From positions 1 through 36,550 of the forward strand of contig JAFGQR010000096.1 of the NCBI GenBank assembly GCA_016935555.1: DNA of 36,550 nt. The letters are read 5' to 3'. The DNA is from Verrucomicrobiota bacterium. GTDB lineage: Bacteria; Verrucomicrobiota; Verrucomicrobiia; Limisphaerales; JAFGQR01. Shown one piece after another: positions 7,961-17,019 of the stretch (the first letter of the stretch is position 1; each line of letters begins with the position of its first letter). Under the pieces are notes generated by a model that was not told where the DNA came from, ran no database searches, and was given only the letters and a program-made list of their open reading frames with translations. The position numbers and the translations under genes were made by a program.

Positions 7961-9412
7961 ATGGTGAGAGCATACCAGTATGGAACAAGGGCCTGGATCC
8001 TCGCCGGGCTGCTCCTCGTTTTTTCCGCCAGCGCAACGCCCATCTTCGACCTCCATATCGGCGACCTCGCCCCCACCAACATCGCCGCCCCGGCCCATCT
8101 CACCGTGCCCGACCCCGTCCGTACGGCCGAACTGCGCCGCCAAGCCGCCGAGCGCGTCCCGCCCGTGTTCCGATTCGACGCGACGGTCGTCCGCCAGGTC
8201 GTGTCCGCCTTCGAGGCGGACCTGGACGAGCGCCGCGCCGCGTTTCTGGCCGGGCTGAAACAGCAGTTCGGCCCCGAACCGCCCACGCCTTCCGCCCTGA
8301 CCAGCTCGCGCTTCGAGGATTTCTGCGCGACGTTCCTCAAAGACCACCCCCGCCCGGTGGTGACCAGCAATTTCCTGGCGTCCTGGGCCCGGGGCGAACC
8401 CGACGACGTCCTGCGCGCCGAATGGGCCATCCTGCTGCGCGCCTTCATGGAGCGCCGCATCCGGCCCGATACCCCCCCCGAGCCGGGTCTCCCGGAACCG
8501 CCCACGGCCTGGGTCCTGCCCGCCACGGCCGCCCTCAAACCGCTCAGCGAGCGCACTCTCGAGCAACTGGGGGAACGCGTGCCCCGCACCGACCTCGTGA
8601 CGCTGACAAAAGCCAGGAACGACGTGCTCGACTGCTTCCCCCCGCATCGCCACGACGCCGCCCGCCACCTCGCGAGCCTCCTCCGAGCCAACTGCACCCT
8701 CGACGAAACCCTCACCCAAACCCTCCGCGCCCAGCACACCGAACCCATCCTCGCCGCCGTCAGGTTCGTCCCCGGCCAGATCATCCTCCAGGCGGGCCAG
8801 ATCGTCGATCCGCTCGCCCGCGCAGCCCTCGACCAACTCCAGGAACGCGACGCCCTCATCCGACACGCCGACCCCAATGCACGCCTCCAGCCCACCACCG
8901 TTCCTCCCGCCTCTGCACACTCGCCGCCGCTCGCCCCCTGGATCGCCGTAGGCCTCGCCGCAACCGCCCTGCTCGGCTTGCTGTGGCACCGCCGCCAGGA
9001 CCCCCCGCCAACCCTTTCACTCGCCCACGCCCTGCCCACCACCGTCACCTGCCCAAATTGCGCCACGCCCATCCCCATCCCCGCCCCAACACCCGACATC
9101 TCCTGGCAAACGCGCGCGATCGAGGCCGAACGGCGGGCCGACCAGGCCACCGCCTTGGTGCGACAGGGGCTGCTCCCGCAACTGGCGCATTGGCTCAAGC
9201 AACGATTCGTCCGCAGCCTCGTCGCCCAACGCAACCACGCGCTCGAAATCCACGCCCAAGCCGCCGAAGACCTCACCGGACTCGAATACCGCCTGGCCCA
9301 GGTCCAACAACCCCTGACCGATAAACTCCGCCACTACGAAAACCGAATCACCGTCCTTGAACAACAGTTGGCCCGCGAGCACACCCCCCACCGGCAGTCA
9401 CACCCCCACTGA
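7961..9412 (+). CDS. Membrane protein with a 7TMR-HDED-like extracytoplasmic domain and no HD hydrolase
   Basis: Residues 11-26 are an uncleaved signal or first membrane segment. IGDLAPTNIAAPAHLTVPDP (33-52) and the following RRQAAERVPPVFRFDATVV match the opening of the 7TMR-HDED domain, the extracytoplasmic part of PgpH-like c-di-AMP phosphodiesterases. FVPGQIILQAGQIVDPLARA (269-288) matches its closing motif. In PgpH this domain is followed by seven membrane spans and an HD hydrolase. Here there is only one span (about 325-342), then a CPNC pair (364-367) that could be half of a zinc knuckle. A charged coiled-coil tail (about 385-475) follows, and then the stop. There is thus a sensor-type domain without enzyme. 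It might act as a decoy or partner of a full-length PgpH elsewhere, or as a scaffold. The domain call rests on pattern only. No ribosome site is evident before ATG 7961. Confidence 0.7.
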   Translation: MVRAYQYGTRAWILAGLLLVFSASATPIFDLHIGDLAPTNIAAPAHLTVPDPVRTAELRRQAAERVPPVFRFDATVVRQVVSAFEADLDERRAAFLAGLKQQFGPEPPTPSALTSSRFEDFCATFLKDHPRPVVTSNFLASWARGEPDDVLRAEWAILLRAFMERRIRPDTPPEPGLPEPPTAWVLPATAALKPLSERTLEQLGERVPRTDLVTLTKARNDVLDCFPPHRHDAARHLASLLRANCTLDETLTQTLRAQHTEPILAAVRFVPGQIILQAGQIVDPLARAALDQLQERDALIRHADPNARLQPTTVPPASAHSPPLAPWIAVGLAATALLGLLWHRRQDPPPTLSLAHALPTTVTCPNCATPIPIPAPTPDISWQTRAIEAERRADQATALVRQGLLPQLAHWLKQRFVRSLVAQRNHALEIHAQAAEDLTGLEYRLAQVQQPLTDKLRHYENRITVLEQQLAREHTPHRQSHPH

Positions 9413-9467
9413 CGCCCCTCCTCCGACGGCCCGTGCCGCAAGACTTCGAAACCCGGACCCGGCATGG

Positions 9468-10358
9468 ATGCCGGTGCATCATCCGGTGATGCTGCTCCTG
9501 ATCGCGCTCCCGCCAAGCTGCCACATCGGCGCCGCCGCACCGCCGAAGCCCGTGACCAGCCGCGGCTACGGCTCCGGCCAAGCCCAAGTCGCGCCGTCGC
9601 AGGCCCAGAAACCGCAACCGGCCGCGCCGCCGTTCTACCCGGACAAGCTGCGGCTGCTGGTGTGGCGGGACGACCGGGGCCGCGAGCGTCCGATCCGCCG
9701 GCCCGGCGACTGGCCCAGACGCCGCGCCCACATCCTGGCAAGCCTGCAGTGGGTCATGGGCCCACTGCCCGACGACAGCCGGCGCGTCCCGGTGGAGATG
9801 CGGATCGAGTCCAGCGAGTCGCTGGCAGCGTTCAAGCGCCATCGCATCACCTTCGCCGTCGAGCCGGGAGACCGCCTCCCGGCCTACCTGCTCATCCCGC
9901 GCGCACAGCCGCGCAAAGCGCCGGCAATGTTGTGTCTGCACCAAACCACCCCGCTCGGCAAAGGCGAACCGGCGGGTCTGGGCCCCAAGACGAACCTGCA
10001 CTGCGCAAGGGAACTCGCCCTCCGCGGTTACGTGACGCTCGCGCCGGATTACCCGAACTTTGGCGACTACCGGTGCGACCCGTATGCGCGGGGTTACGAC
10101 AGCGCGACGATGAAAGACATATGGAACCATCAGCGCGCGGTGGATCTGCTGCAATCGCTGCCGGAGGTGGACAGCGGCCGGATCGGTGTGATCGGCCATT
10201 CCCTCGGCGGTCACAACGCGCTGTTCGTCGCCGCGTTCGATCCGCGGATCAAGGCCGTCGTGACCAGTTGCGGGTTCAATTCCTTCTTCAAGTATTACGG
10301 CGGCAATCTCACGGGCTGGAGCCAGGTTACTGCCCCTGCGCACGCGCCCTCGCGTTGA
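9468..10358 (+). pseudogene. Alpha/beta hydrolase truncated at its C-terminus
   Basis: A secreted esterase-like protein of the dienelactone-hydrolase / acetyl-xylan-esterase type. A signal-like segment (MLLLIALPPSCHIGAAA, possible second start at 9489) is followed by a linker. The fold then reads RLPAYLLIPRAQPRKAPAML, LCLHQTTP and LALRGYVTLAPDYPNFGDYR. The nucleophile elbow is GRIGVIGHSLGGHNALFVAA. After KAVVTSCGFNSFFKYYGGNL and TGWSQ the likeness ends and the frame runs into VTAPAHAPSR and a stop. Homologues normally continue for roughly 100 residues that carry the acid and histidine of the triad; both are missing here. The break falls at about 10324-10328, exactly where the convergent hisA gene ends. 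The gene is therefore probably inactive, unless the fragment acts non-catalytically. Confidence 0.75.
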
Positions 10359-11100
10359 ACGCCACCGCATCCGCATAACGCACGCCCGTGCCTCCAAACA
10401 GGTCCAGGGCGGTACCGATGGTGAGATCAACGCGCCCGCGGCCGACGCGCGTGACCTCCTCGAGGTCTGCCAGCGAACGCGCCCCGCCGGCGTAAGTGGT
10501 TGGGCGCGGCGACCACTCGGCGAGCTTCTCCACCAGCTCGAGGTCCACGCCGCGACAGCAGCCTTCGACATCCACCGCGTGGATGAGAAACTCGTCGCAC
10601 CAGGCGGCCAGATGCTTCAGGGTTGATGGGGACAATGCCATTTCCGTCCAGTGCTGCCAGCGGTCCGTCATCACCACATACTCGCGACCGCGCTTGCGGC
10701 AGCTCAGGTCCAGAACGAGCCGCTTCTGGCCAATCGCCCCGACCAGCGCGCGCAGACGGTCCCAGTCCAGGCGCCCATCCCGAAACACCCAGGACGTCAC
10801 AATCACATGCGACGCGCCCGCCTCAAGCCACCCGGCGGCGTTCCCGAGCTGGATGCCGCCTCCAACCTGCAGCCCCCCGGGAAAGGCGCCCAGGGCATCG
10901 CCCGCAGCCGCCTCGTTGCCGGGGCCGAGCATGATCACGTGGCCGCCCGCAAGGCCGTCTCTCCGGTACAAATCCGCATACCACGAAGCGGGGCGCGTGG
11001 AGACGAAGTGGGTCATCAGGCCGGCCCCTGTGTCGGTCAGAGTGCCGCCCACGATTTGCTTCACGACGCCTTCATGCAGATCGATGCAGGGACGGAACAT
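10327..11100 (-). CDS. hisA: Eukaryote-type HisA, ProFAR isomerase
   Basis: This enzyme catalyses the fourth step of histidine synthesis, the Amadori-type isomerisation of ProFAR to PRFAR, in the cytoplasm. The 257-residue product has the (beta/alpha)8 pattern of the HIS6/eukaryotic HisA group: MFRPCIDLHEGVVKQIVGGT at the start, GGHVIMLGPGNEAA, LQVGGGIQLGNAAGWLEAGA, HVIVTSWVFRDG, LVLDLSCRKRGREYVVMTDR, EFLIHAVDVEGCCRGVD, TYAGGARSLADLEEV and DLTIGTALDLFGG. Classic bacterial HisA has a different start (PAIDLxxGxxVRLxQG). The start at ATG 11100 is chosen because the catalytic CIDLHEG must lie near the N-terminus. No other his gene is adjacent. The stop overlaps the tail of the truncated hydrolase by 32 bp. 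The MFS gene lies 67 bp upstream on the same strand and could be co-transcribed. Confidence 0.92.
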   Translation of the reverse strand: MFRPCIDLHEGVVKQIVGGTLTDTGAGLMTHFVSTRPASWYADLYRRDGLAGGHVIMLGPGNEAAAGDALGAFPGGLQVGGGIQLGNAAGWLEAGASHVIVTSWVFRDGRLDWDRLRALVGAIGQKRLVLDLSCRKRGREYVVMTDRWQHWTEMALSPSTLKHLAAWCDEFLIHAVDVEGCCRGVDLELVEKLAEWSPRPTTYAGGARSLADLEEVTRVGRGRVDLTIGTALDLFGGTGVRYADAVAFNARARAQGQ

Positions 11101-11167
11101 CGCGGTGATCGTGCGCGCACCCCCGGTGCGCGTCGAGTGTTTTTGGGGCTGCCGGCGCGCGTGCGCC

Positions 11168-12544
11168 CTACCTCCAGGACCGCTCGATCTCCTCCAGGCT
11201 GCGCCCCTTGGTTTCGGGCACATACCGCCCAATGAACACCAGGGCGACGGCGCACATCGCCGCGTAAAGCCAGAACGCCACATGCGGCCCCGCGTGGTCA
11301 CCGAGCGGACCCTCCTTTTTGATCAGCATGGGAAACGTCTGCGACACCGCGTAACAGGCGCCCCACACGGCGCTGGTGGCCAGCGACATCGCCCGCCCGC
11401 GCGTCCGCGTCGGGTAGATTTCAGAGATCAGCACCCACCCCACGACGCCCATGGAGAAGGCGAAGCTCGCCACATAGGCCAGCACCCCCGCCAGCACGCC
11501 GCGCCCGGCCGCCTGGGTGTAAAAGGCATACCCCACCCCGCCCAGCGCCACCCCCATGCACGCCGCCCCAATCAATAACAACGGCTTCCGCCCCAGCCGG
11601 TCCACCAACACCATCGCCGCCACCGTAAACACCAGGTTCGTCAACCCCACCCACACGCTGTGCCCATACGCGTCCGCCGCCTCGAACCCGGCCTGCTTGA
11701 ACACCTCCGGCGCATAATACATGATCGCATTGATCCCCGTGACCTGCGTCAGCACCGCCAGCGTCACCCCCACAAACACGGCCCGCCTCAACCCCGGCCT
11801 CCATAAATCCCCCCACATGCCCCCCTCGCGCGAAATCGCCTCCCCAATCTCCCCCATCTCGCGATCCGCCTCCGCCTCGCCAACCACGCGCGCCAGAATC
11901 CACCGCGCCCTGTCCCGGTGCCCCTGCTTGGTCAGCCACCTCGGACTCTCCGGGATCGGCAGGATCAGCACGAAAAACAGCGCCGCCGGAAACGCGCCGA
12001 TGGCCAGCATCCAACGCCATTTCGCCCCATCACTCCACGCCGTCCCCAACACCTCGTTGTTGCTGAAAAACGCCCCCAGAATCCCCAGCACAATCGCCAA
12101 TTGCTGCAACGCCACCAGCCGGCCCCGAATCCGCGCCGGCGAGATCTCCGCAATGTACAGCGGCGACACCAGCGACGCGATCCCAATGCCCAGACCCCCC
12201 ACCAGCCGCGCATACACCAGGTCCTGCGCCGACCCCGCCAGCCCGCACCATACAGCCGATCCCATGAAAAACAGCGCGGAAAGCAGCAGCACCTTCTTGC
12301 GCCCAAAACGGTCGCTCAATACTCCCGCCCCCAGCGCCCCCCAAAAACACCCCACAATCGCCGACCCCACCACCCAGCCCTCCATCTCCGGCGACAACCC
12401 AAACTCCTGCGTGAACAGCGGGTCGCTTCCCGAAATGACCGCCGTGTCAAACCCAAACAGCAACCCCCCCAGCGCCGCAACCCCGCAGATCACCGGCAAA
12501 TACAAAGCCCGAAAAACCGATGAGGTTGCGCGCGTCGTCGCCAT
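11168..12544 (-). CDS. Sugar-porter family MFS transporter
   Basis: A 458-residue inner-membrane symporter of the sugar-porter family (XylE/GalP/GLUT-like), importing a monosaccharide with H+. The 12-span pattern begins with ALYLPVICGVAALGGLLFGF. Signature motifs are DTAVISG in span 1, GVLSDRFGRKKVLL in loop 2-3, SPARIRGRL in loop 4-5, IPESPRWLTKQG after span 6, QVTGINAIMYYAPEVF in span 7, VDRLGRKPLL in loop 8-9 and VPETKGRSLEEIERSW at the C-terminus. All sugar-porter motifs are intact, so it should be functional. The specific sugar cannot be read from sequence alone. The ATG at 12544 lies at the edge of a long non-coding stretch that would hold its promoter. A second sugar porter (20439-21839) shares the same motifs. 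Confidence 0.93.
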   Translation of the reverse strand: MATTRATSSVFRALYLPVICGVAALGGLLFGFDTAVISGSDPLFTQEFGLSPEMEGWVVGSAIVGCFWGALGAGVLSDRFGRKKVLLLSALFFMGSAVWCGLAGSAQDLVYARLVGGLGIGIASLVSPLYIAEISPARIRGRLVALQQLAIVLGILGAFFSNNEVLGTAWSDGAKWRWMLAIGAFPAALFFVLILPIPESPRWLTKQGHRDRARWILARVVGEAEADREMGEIGEAISREGGMWGDLWRPGLRRAVFVGVTLAVLTQVTGINAIMYYAPEVFKQAGFEAADAYGHSVWVGLTNLVFTVAAMVLVDRLGRKPLLLIGAACMGVALGGVGYAFYTQAAGRGVLAGVLAYVASFAFSMGVVGWVLISEIYPTRTRGRAMSLATSAVWGACYAVSQTFPMLIKKEGPLGDHAGPHVAFWLYAAMCAVALVFIGRYVPETKGRSLEEIERSWR

Positions 12545-13001
12545 GCCGCGGCCGCCCTTTTAGTGGCCTCCGCCACGTCCCGCAAGCCTATTCCACCAAT
12601 GCTGCCGATTCCGTAAAGAGAATGCAGATAACCCTCCGCGAGGAGATCCGCAGTGGCTTCTTCGTGGTCTTCGTGCCCTTCGTTCTCCTCAACTGCACCT
12701 CAGCCTTGGGGTCAGCCCTTGAGATAGCACTTAACTGTGTTTTGGCAGATGGCACAGCGGTTGGCCATGGGAACGGTAAGACCAATCCGGGAAGCGGCAG
12801 GGGGGATGAGGAATCGAGCCGATGGAAAACCGAATCGCTAAGTGCTAAATCAAGGGCTGACCCCGCTCCTCTATCCGACGTGCGGTGGCGTGGGAGATTC
12901 CCGGACGACCTTGCTGCGAGAATCGTGAATCGGGCCAAAGTGGAATCATGCCACCGACATTGTAATTGCCCGCCCGCCCTTTTCGCGGCTCAATCCCGAC
13001 C
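12545..13001. other. Non-coding stretch with mobile-element traces
   Basis: This 457-bp gap is less GC-rich than its surroundings. At 12655-12690 it carries short ACGAAG-type repeats (read on the minus strand), of a kind often found beside decayed genes in such genomes. At 12708-12864 lies the inverted-repeat element listed separately. The rest (12865-13001) shows no coding pattern that I trust; open frames across it are interrupted or unsupported. Confidence 0.5.
12708..12864. mobile_element. MITE-like element with 26-bp inverted ends
   Basis: The left end (12708-12733) reads GGGGTCAGCCCTTGA, then GAT, then AGCACTTA. The right end (12839-12864), reverse-complemented, reads GGGGTCAGCCCTTGA, then TTT, then AGCACTTA. 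That gives 26-bp inverted termini with mismatches only in the three central bases, bounding 157 bp with no coding content. This fits a miniature transposable element moved in trans, possibly by a REP-associated (Y1) or other transposase encoded elsewhere. Flanking target duplication is not obvious. Confidence 0.7.
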
Positions 13002-16000
13002 ATGCGAATACGGATCTCATCCGCACCGCCCACACCGCGCGCGCGAGTCACTACACGGCCGCGGAGCCGGGCGACGCTCGAGCGGCGGTGTCCGGCAACC
13101 GGCCCGGCGCTGGCCCTTGCCCTGGCGGGCTGGCTCTCGGGCCTTGCCGCCGAACCCCTGCGCGCCCAGCCGCCCGCGGCCGCTCCTGCGGCCGCGGACA
13201 TCTCCGCCGGTGCGAAGCGGGTCGCGAGCGCGGCCGAGGTGGTCGTGCGTTGGCACCCGCAGCAGCACCTCTACGTAAAAGGCAACGTGGGCCTGAACGA
13301 GGAACGCCTCGGCGAACTCGAACGCTGGCTCGATCAGCACGCCGACCATTGGACAGTCGTTCTCCTCGAATCCGCCGCCGGCGAACAGTTCACCGACCCC
13401 GCCGGCCAGTCCTTCACCGGCATGGACGCCGTCGAACACGCCCTCGGCAACGGTCTCCCCAACCAGACCGCCTTCGGACAGTGGACCGACCCGCGCACCC
13501 GCGAGCGCAACGGCGCCTTCTTCGTCCTGTTCCTCAAGGAACGCCAATTCTCCTACTACGGCTCCGACGCCCAGGACCAACGGGGCCTCGGCGAAGACCG
13601 CTGGGCCGGCCAACTGGACCAACCCGCCATCGCCGCCATGCGCGGCGGAGGCCGCATCGCCGACGCCGTCAAAGACACCATCACCCACATCGACCGCCAA
13701 CTCGCCGAACGCATCGCCTCCGAAGAGCGGCGGCGCCAGCAACAACTCGCCGCGGAACAGGCCCAACGCGAGCAGCGCGAAGCCGCCGCACGCGCCGAAC
13801 GCGAACACGCCCTCGCCCAGGCCACCGCCGCCCTCCAAAACGCCACCGCCGCCATCAACCTCCTCGACCAGAAATCCGCCGCCCTCCTCGGAACCCAACC
13901 CCACCTCGCCGGCGACATCGCCCGCCCCAACCTCCACACCCTCCGCGCCGACCTCGACGCCGCCCAACGCGCCTTCGACGACCATAACCTCCCCGCCACC
14001 CGCGCCCTCGCCGACAGCGCCCGCCAGCGCGCCCAAGCCGCCAGCCGCGCTCTGGAAGATTACCTGCAGGCCGCCGCCGCGTTCGACGCCATCGACGCCG
14101 CCTTGGCCCGGTCCGAACACGCCCCCCACCGCGCCGCCGCAACCGCCGAGCTCGACGCCGCACGCAACGCCCTCGCCAAGGCGCGCCAGGCCCATGAACG
14201 CGCCGATTCCGGTTACGTGACACCCCTCCACCACGCCCAACTACACGCGCAAACCGCCGCCGCCCGAATCCAGGCCGCCACGCACGCCGCCGCCCTGCGA
14301 CACAAACTCACCCTCGCCGGCGCCGGCGCCCTTGCCCTCGCCGCCCTCGGCCTGGGCGCCCTCCTCAACCGGCGCCGCCGCCCCGCGCGCCGCGAGGCGC
14401 TCTCCCTCCTCGACGCCTGGACCAAGGCGCTTGATGAAAAAACCGTCGCCCTCTTCGCGCTCCTCGAGCGCACTCACACCATCGTCGGCCCCTCCAGCGC
14501 CGCCGCCGTCCAACGCTTCGCCGGCCGCACCCTCGACTTGAGCCGGCAAATCATCCAGGACGTCGACGAACTCATCATCATGTCCGCCTGCGCCCAACGC
14601 CTGCTGACCGAAGGCAAAACCCTCGCCCGCCCCACCGCAGCCGGCCCGCGCCTCTTCAACCTCTTCAGCACCCGCCAATACCGCGCCGCCATCCGCCGCC
14701 TCCGCGACGAACCCATCGTCTTCCAGCCTGAGGAAGGCCTCGCCCTCGTCGTCCAAGGCCCCAAATCCGAACGCGACACGCTCCTCGGCCCGCTCGAGTC
14801 CTACCAGCCCTTCAAACTGTCCTTCAACGAACTCATCGCCGCCTTCAACCGGCGCGCCGAACGCGCCCTCGCCAACCTCGACCGCGTCGCCGAAGCCCTC
14901 ACCCGCTCCGGCGCCACCCTGGAATCCGTCCAACAGCACCTCCGCCAGGCCCGCACCGCCGAACCCGACCTTGCACCCCCCGAAGCCGCCGACCGCCCGT
15001 TCCGCCTCCAGCCCGTCTTCGCCGAACTGCTGCCGTCCGCCGGCGCCCAAGCCGACCAGGCCGCCTCCCTCGCCATCCGCGATCCCGTCGGCGCCCTGGA
15101 AACCCACGCCGCCACGGCCCAACAACAGACCGCCGACGCCCTGGCCCTGACGCAACTGGCACTCGAGTTCCACCGCGTCATGCAACCCAAACTCCAGGAC
15201 GCCGCCAACGCCCTCGCCATAGTCCCCCTCCATACCGACTGGATCGATGCCGCCGTCGCCGAACTCTCCGCCCGCGCCGATGCCCTCGCCGCCCAGGCAC
15301 TCCACGCCAACGCCGCACCCGGCATCGCCACCGTGCGCGATGCCCTCAACCAACTCGTCGAACGCGCCGCCCAAACCCAGGCCCTGGACCATCAGCGCCG
15401 CACCGAGACCCAACCGTCCGTCGACAACACCGACGCGCTCATCGGCGCCGCGCGGCGCGACCTCGGACAGGCGCTGAAACTCAGCCCCGACGCCGTTCTC
15501 CGCGAGCAAGGCCAGGACCCGTCCGAATGCCTCGCCCAAGGCCGCCAACAGCTCGACAGCGTCAAAGCCGCCCTCGAACGCGGCGACGTCCCCGCCGCCC
15601 AGGCCGGTCTCGACGCTGCCCACGCCCGGATTGCCGAAGCGACAGCGGTCGTCGACGCCACCCGCCAGGCGTTCAGCGCCCACACCGACACCCTGGCCGC
15701 CCACCGCCGCGAAACCCAACGCCTCGACCATGCCGCGCCCGAACACGAGCGTCTCCTGGTCGAGATCGAAGCTGCCTGCGCGCCGTCGGTCCTGCTGCTC
15801 GGCGCCGGCGACCCCACCCACCCCAACGCCAACGGCACCATCCAGGATAACCTCCGCGAAACCCGCGAACTGCTGGCCGCCGCCCGCGCCCTGGCCGACC
15901 AGGCCGATCGCGCCTTCCGCATTGCCCACGTTCTCGAAGCTGCCCAACAACTCGAGCAGGTGGCCGCTTGCCATGCCCAAGCCGGCTTCCGCCTCCAGGA

Positions 16001-16982
16001 AATCGTCGACAAACACCAGCGCCTCCAGAACACCGAAGCGGCCAACGGCCTGCTATGCACGCAACTCGCCACCCGCCTCGAAACCCTCGCCGCCACCATC
16101 CAAGACTCCCGCACCATGCCCGCCACCGTCCAAGCCTTCGACGCCGCACGCCAGCAACTCGCCCAGGCCGAACGCCGCCGCGCCGCAACACCGCGCGACC
16201 CCTTCCAGCTCGCCCTCGATCTCGCCGCCGTCCAACAAACCCTCAATAGCGTCGCCAACCACGCACGCCGCGACGCCGACCTCCACGCCGAAGCCCAACG
16301 CAGCCTCAGCGCCGCCGCGTCCCAACTGGAAATCGCCCGCCGGCTCAACCGCGACGCCTCCGCCGACTCGATCCCCGACAGCGCCGCCATCGGCCAGGCC
16401 GCGCGCACCCTCGACGACTGCGCCGCCGCCCTGGCCCGCGCCCAGGCCGCCTTTCAAACCCCGCACGGCGATTGGCCCCTGCTGGACGCCGAGGCCGATC
16501 GCATCACCAGCGAGGCCGCCCGCCAAGCCGCCACCCTCCGAGGCGAACTGGCCGCCGCCCAATCCTCCCTCGCCGCCCTGTCCGCCGCCGCCACCCTCGT
16601 CCGCAACGCCCGCGCCTGGACCGGCCCCTTCGGCGTCCTCATCGCCGGCGCCCCAGGCGCCGACCTCCTCAGCCAGGCCCGCGCCGCTCTGAACCGCGGC
16701 GACTACCCGCAGGCCGGACGCCTCGCCGATACCGCCCGCCGCCTCGCCGAAACCGCCATCGCCCAGGCCGAAGCCGAAGCCCTGCGCCGACGCCGCGCCG
16801 AGGAGGAACGCCGCGAACGCGAACGCCGCGCCCGCCAAGCCGCCGAACAGCAACGGCGCCGCGCCCTCAACCCCACCTCCTTCGGCGGGTCCGGATTTGG
16901 CCGCTCGGTGTTCTCCTCTTCCGCCGGCACCGCCCGCTCCGTCTTCCACAGCGGCTCCGGTGTGGGCCGCTCGGGATGGTGA
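13002..16982 (+). CDS. Giant Ala-rich single-pass membrane protein, TPM-like N-terminus and long coiled coil
   Basis: A 1326-residue protein of unknown function. After a long basic lead, the hydrophobic ALALALAGWLSGLAAEPLRA looks like a signal peptide. Residues about 65-225 have the layout of a divergent TPM (TLP18.3/Psb32/MOLO-1) domain: ERWLDQHADHWTVVLLESAA, GMDAVEHALGNGLPNQTAFG, and RNGAFFVLFLKERQFSYYGS. An Ala/Arg/Gln/Glu-rich coiled coil follows, then one membrane span (about 435-455, LAGAGALALAALGLGALLNR) with RRRR behind it, placing the remaining 870 residues in the cytoplasm. That part is nearly all helical heptads. The C-terminus is a Gly/Ser tail (GGSGFGRSVFSSS to GVGRSGW), a feature also common at the end of TPM proteins. 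ATG 13002 is preferred to TTG 12966. Homologues are likely to be mislabelled as SMC-like because of the coiled coil. A tethering or stress-scaffold role is only a guess. Confidence 0.7.
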   Translation: MRIRISSAPPTPRARVTTRPRSRATLERRCPATGPALALALAGWLSGLAAEPLRAQPPAAAPAAADISAGAKRVASAAEVVVRWHPQQHLYVKGNVGLNEERLGELERWLDQHADHWTVVLLESAAGEQFTDPAGQSFTGMDAVEHALGNGLPNQTAFGQWTDPRTRERNGAFFVLFLKERQFSYYGSDAQDQRGLGEDRWAGQLDQPAIAAMRGGGRIADAVKDTITHIDRQLAERIASEERRRQQQLAAEQAQREQREAAARAEREHALAQATAALQNATAAINLLDQKSAALLGTQPHLAGDIARPNLHTLRADLDAAQRAFDDHNLPATRALADSARQRAQAASRALEDYLQAAAAFDAIDAALARSEHAPHRAAATAELDAARNALAKARQAHERADSGYVTPLHHAQLHAQTAAARIQAATHAAALRHKLTLAGAGALALAALGLGALLNRRRRPARREALSLLDAWTKALDEKTVALFALLERTHTIVGPSSAAAVQRFAGRTLDLSRQIIQDVDELIIMSACAQRLLTEGKTLARPTAAGPRLFNLFSTRQYRAAIRRLRDEPIVFQPEEGLALVVQGPKSERDTLLGPLESYQPFKLSFNELIAAFNRRAERALANLDRVAEALTRSGATLESVQQHLRQARTAEPDLAPPEAADRPFRLQPVFAELLPSAGAQADQAASLAIRDPVGALETHAATAQQQTADALALTQLALEFHRVMQPKLQDAANALAIVPLHTDWIDAAVAELSARADALAAQALHANAAPGIATVRDALNQLVERAAQTQALDHQRRTETQPSVDNTDALIGAARRDLGQALKLSPDAVLREQGQDPSECLAQGRQQLDSVKAALERGDVPAAQAGLDAAHARIAEATAVVDATRQAFSAHTDTLAAHRRETQRLDHAAPEHERLLVEIEAACAPSVLLLGAGDPTHPNANGTIQDNLRETRELLAAARALADQADRAFRIAHVLEAAQQLEQVAACHAQAGFRLQEIVDKHQRLQNTEAANGLLCTQLATRLETLAATIQDSRTMPATVQAFDAARQQLAQAERRRAATPRDPFQLALDLAAVQQTLNSVANHARRDADLHAEAQRSLSAAASQLEIARRLNRDASADSIPDSAAIGQAARTLDDCAAALARAQAAFQTPHGDWPLLDAEADRITSEAARQAATLRGELAAAQSSLAALSAAATLVRNARAWTGPFGVLIAGAPGADLLSQARAALNRGDYPQAGRLADTARRLAETAIAQAEAEALRRRRAEEERRERERRARQAAEQQRRRALNPTSFGGSGFGRSVFSSSAGTARSVFHSGSGVGRSGW

Positions 16983-17019
16983 CCCAAACGCGCCACGTCG
17001 AATATCCAAGGCTCGGTTA

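Noticed and set aside
12520..13278. A 252-codon plus-strand frame upstream of the giant gene
   Set aside because: It crosses the MITE-like element and overlaps the giant gene in another frame, and the product has no coherent character.
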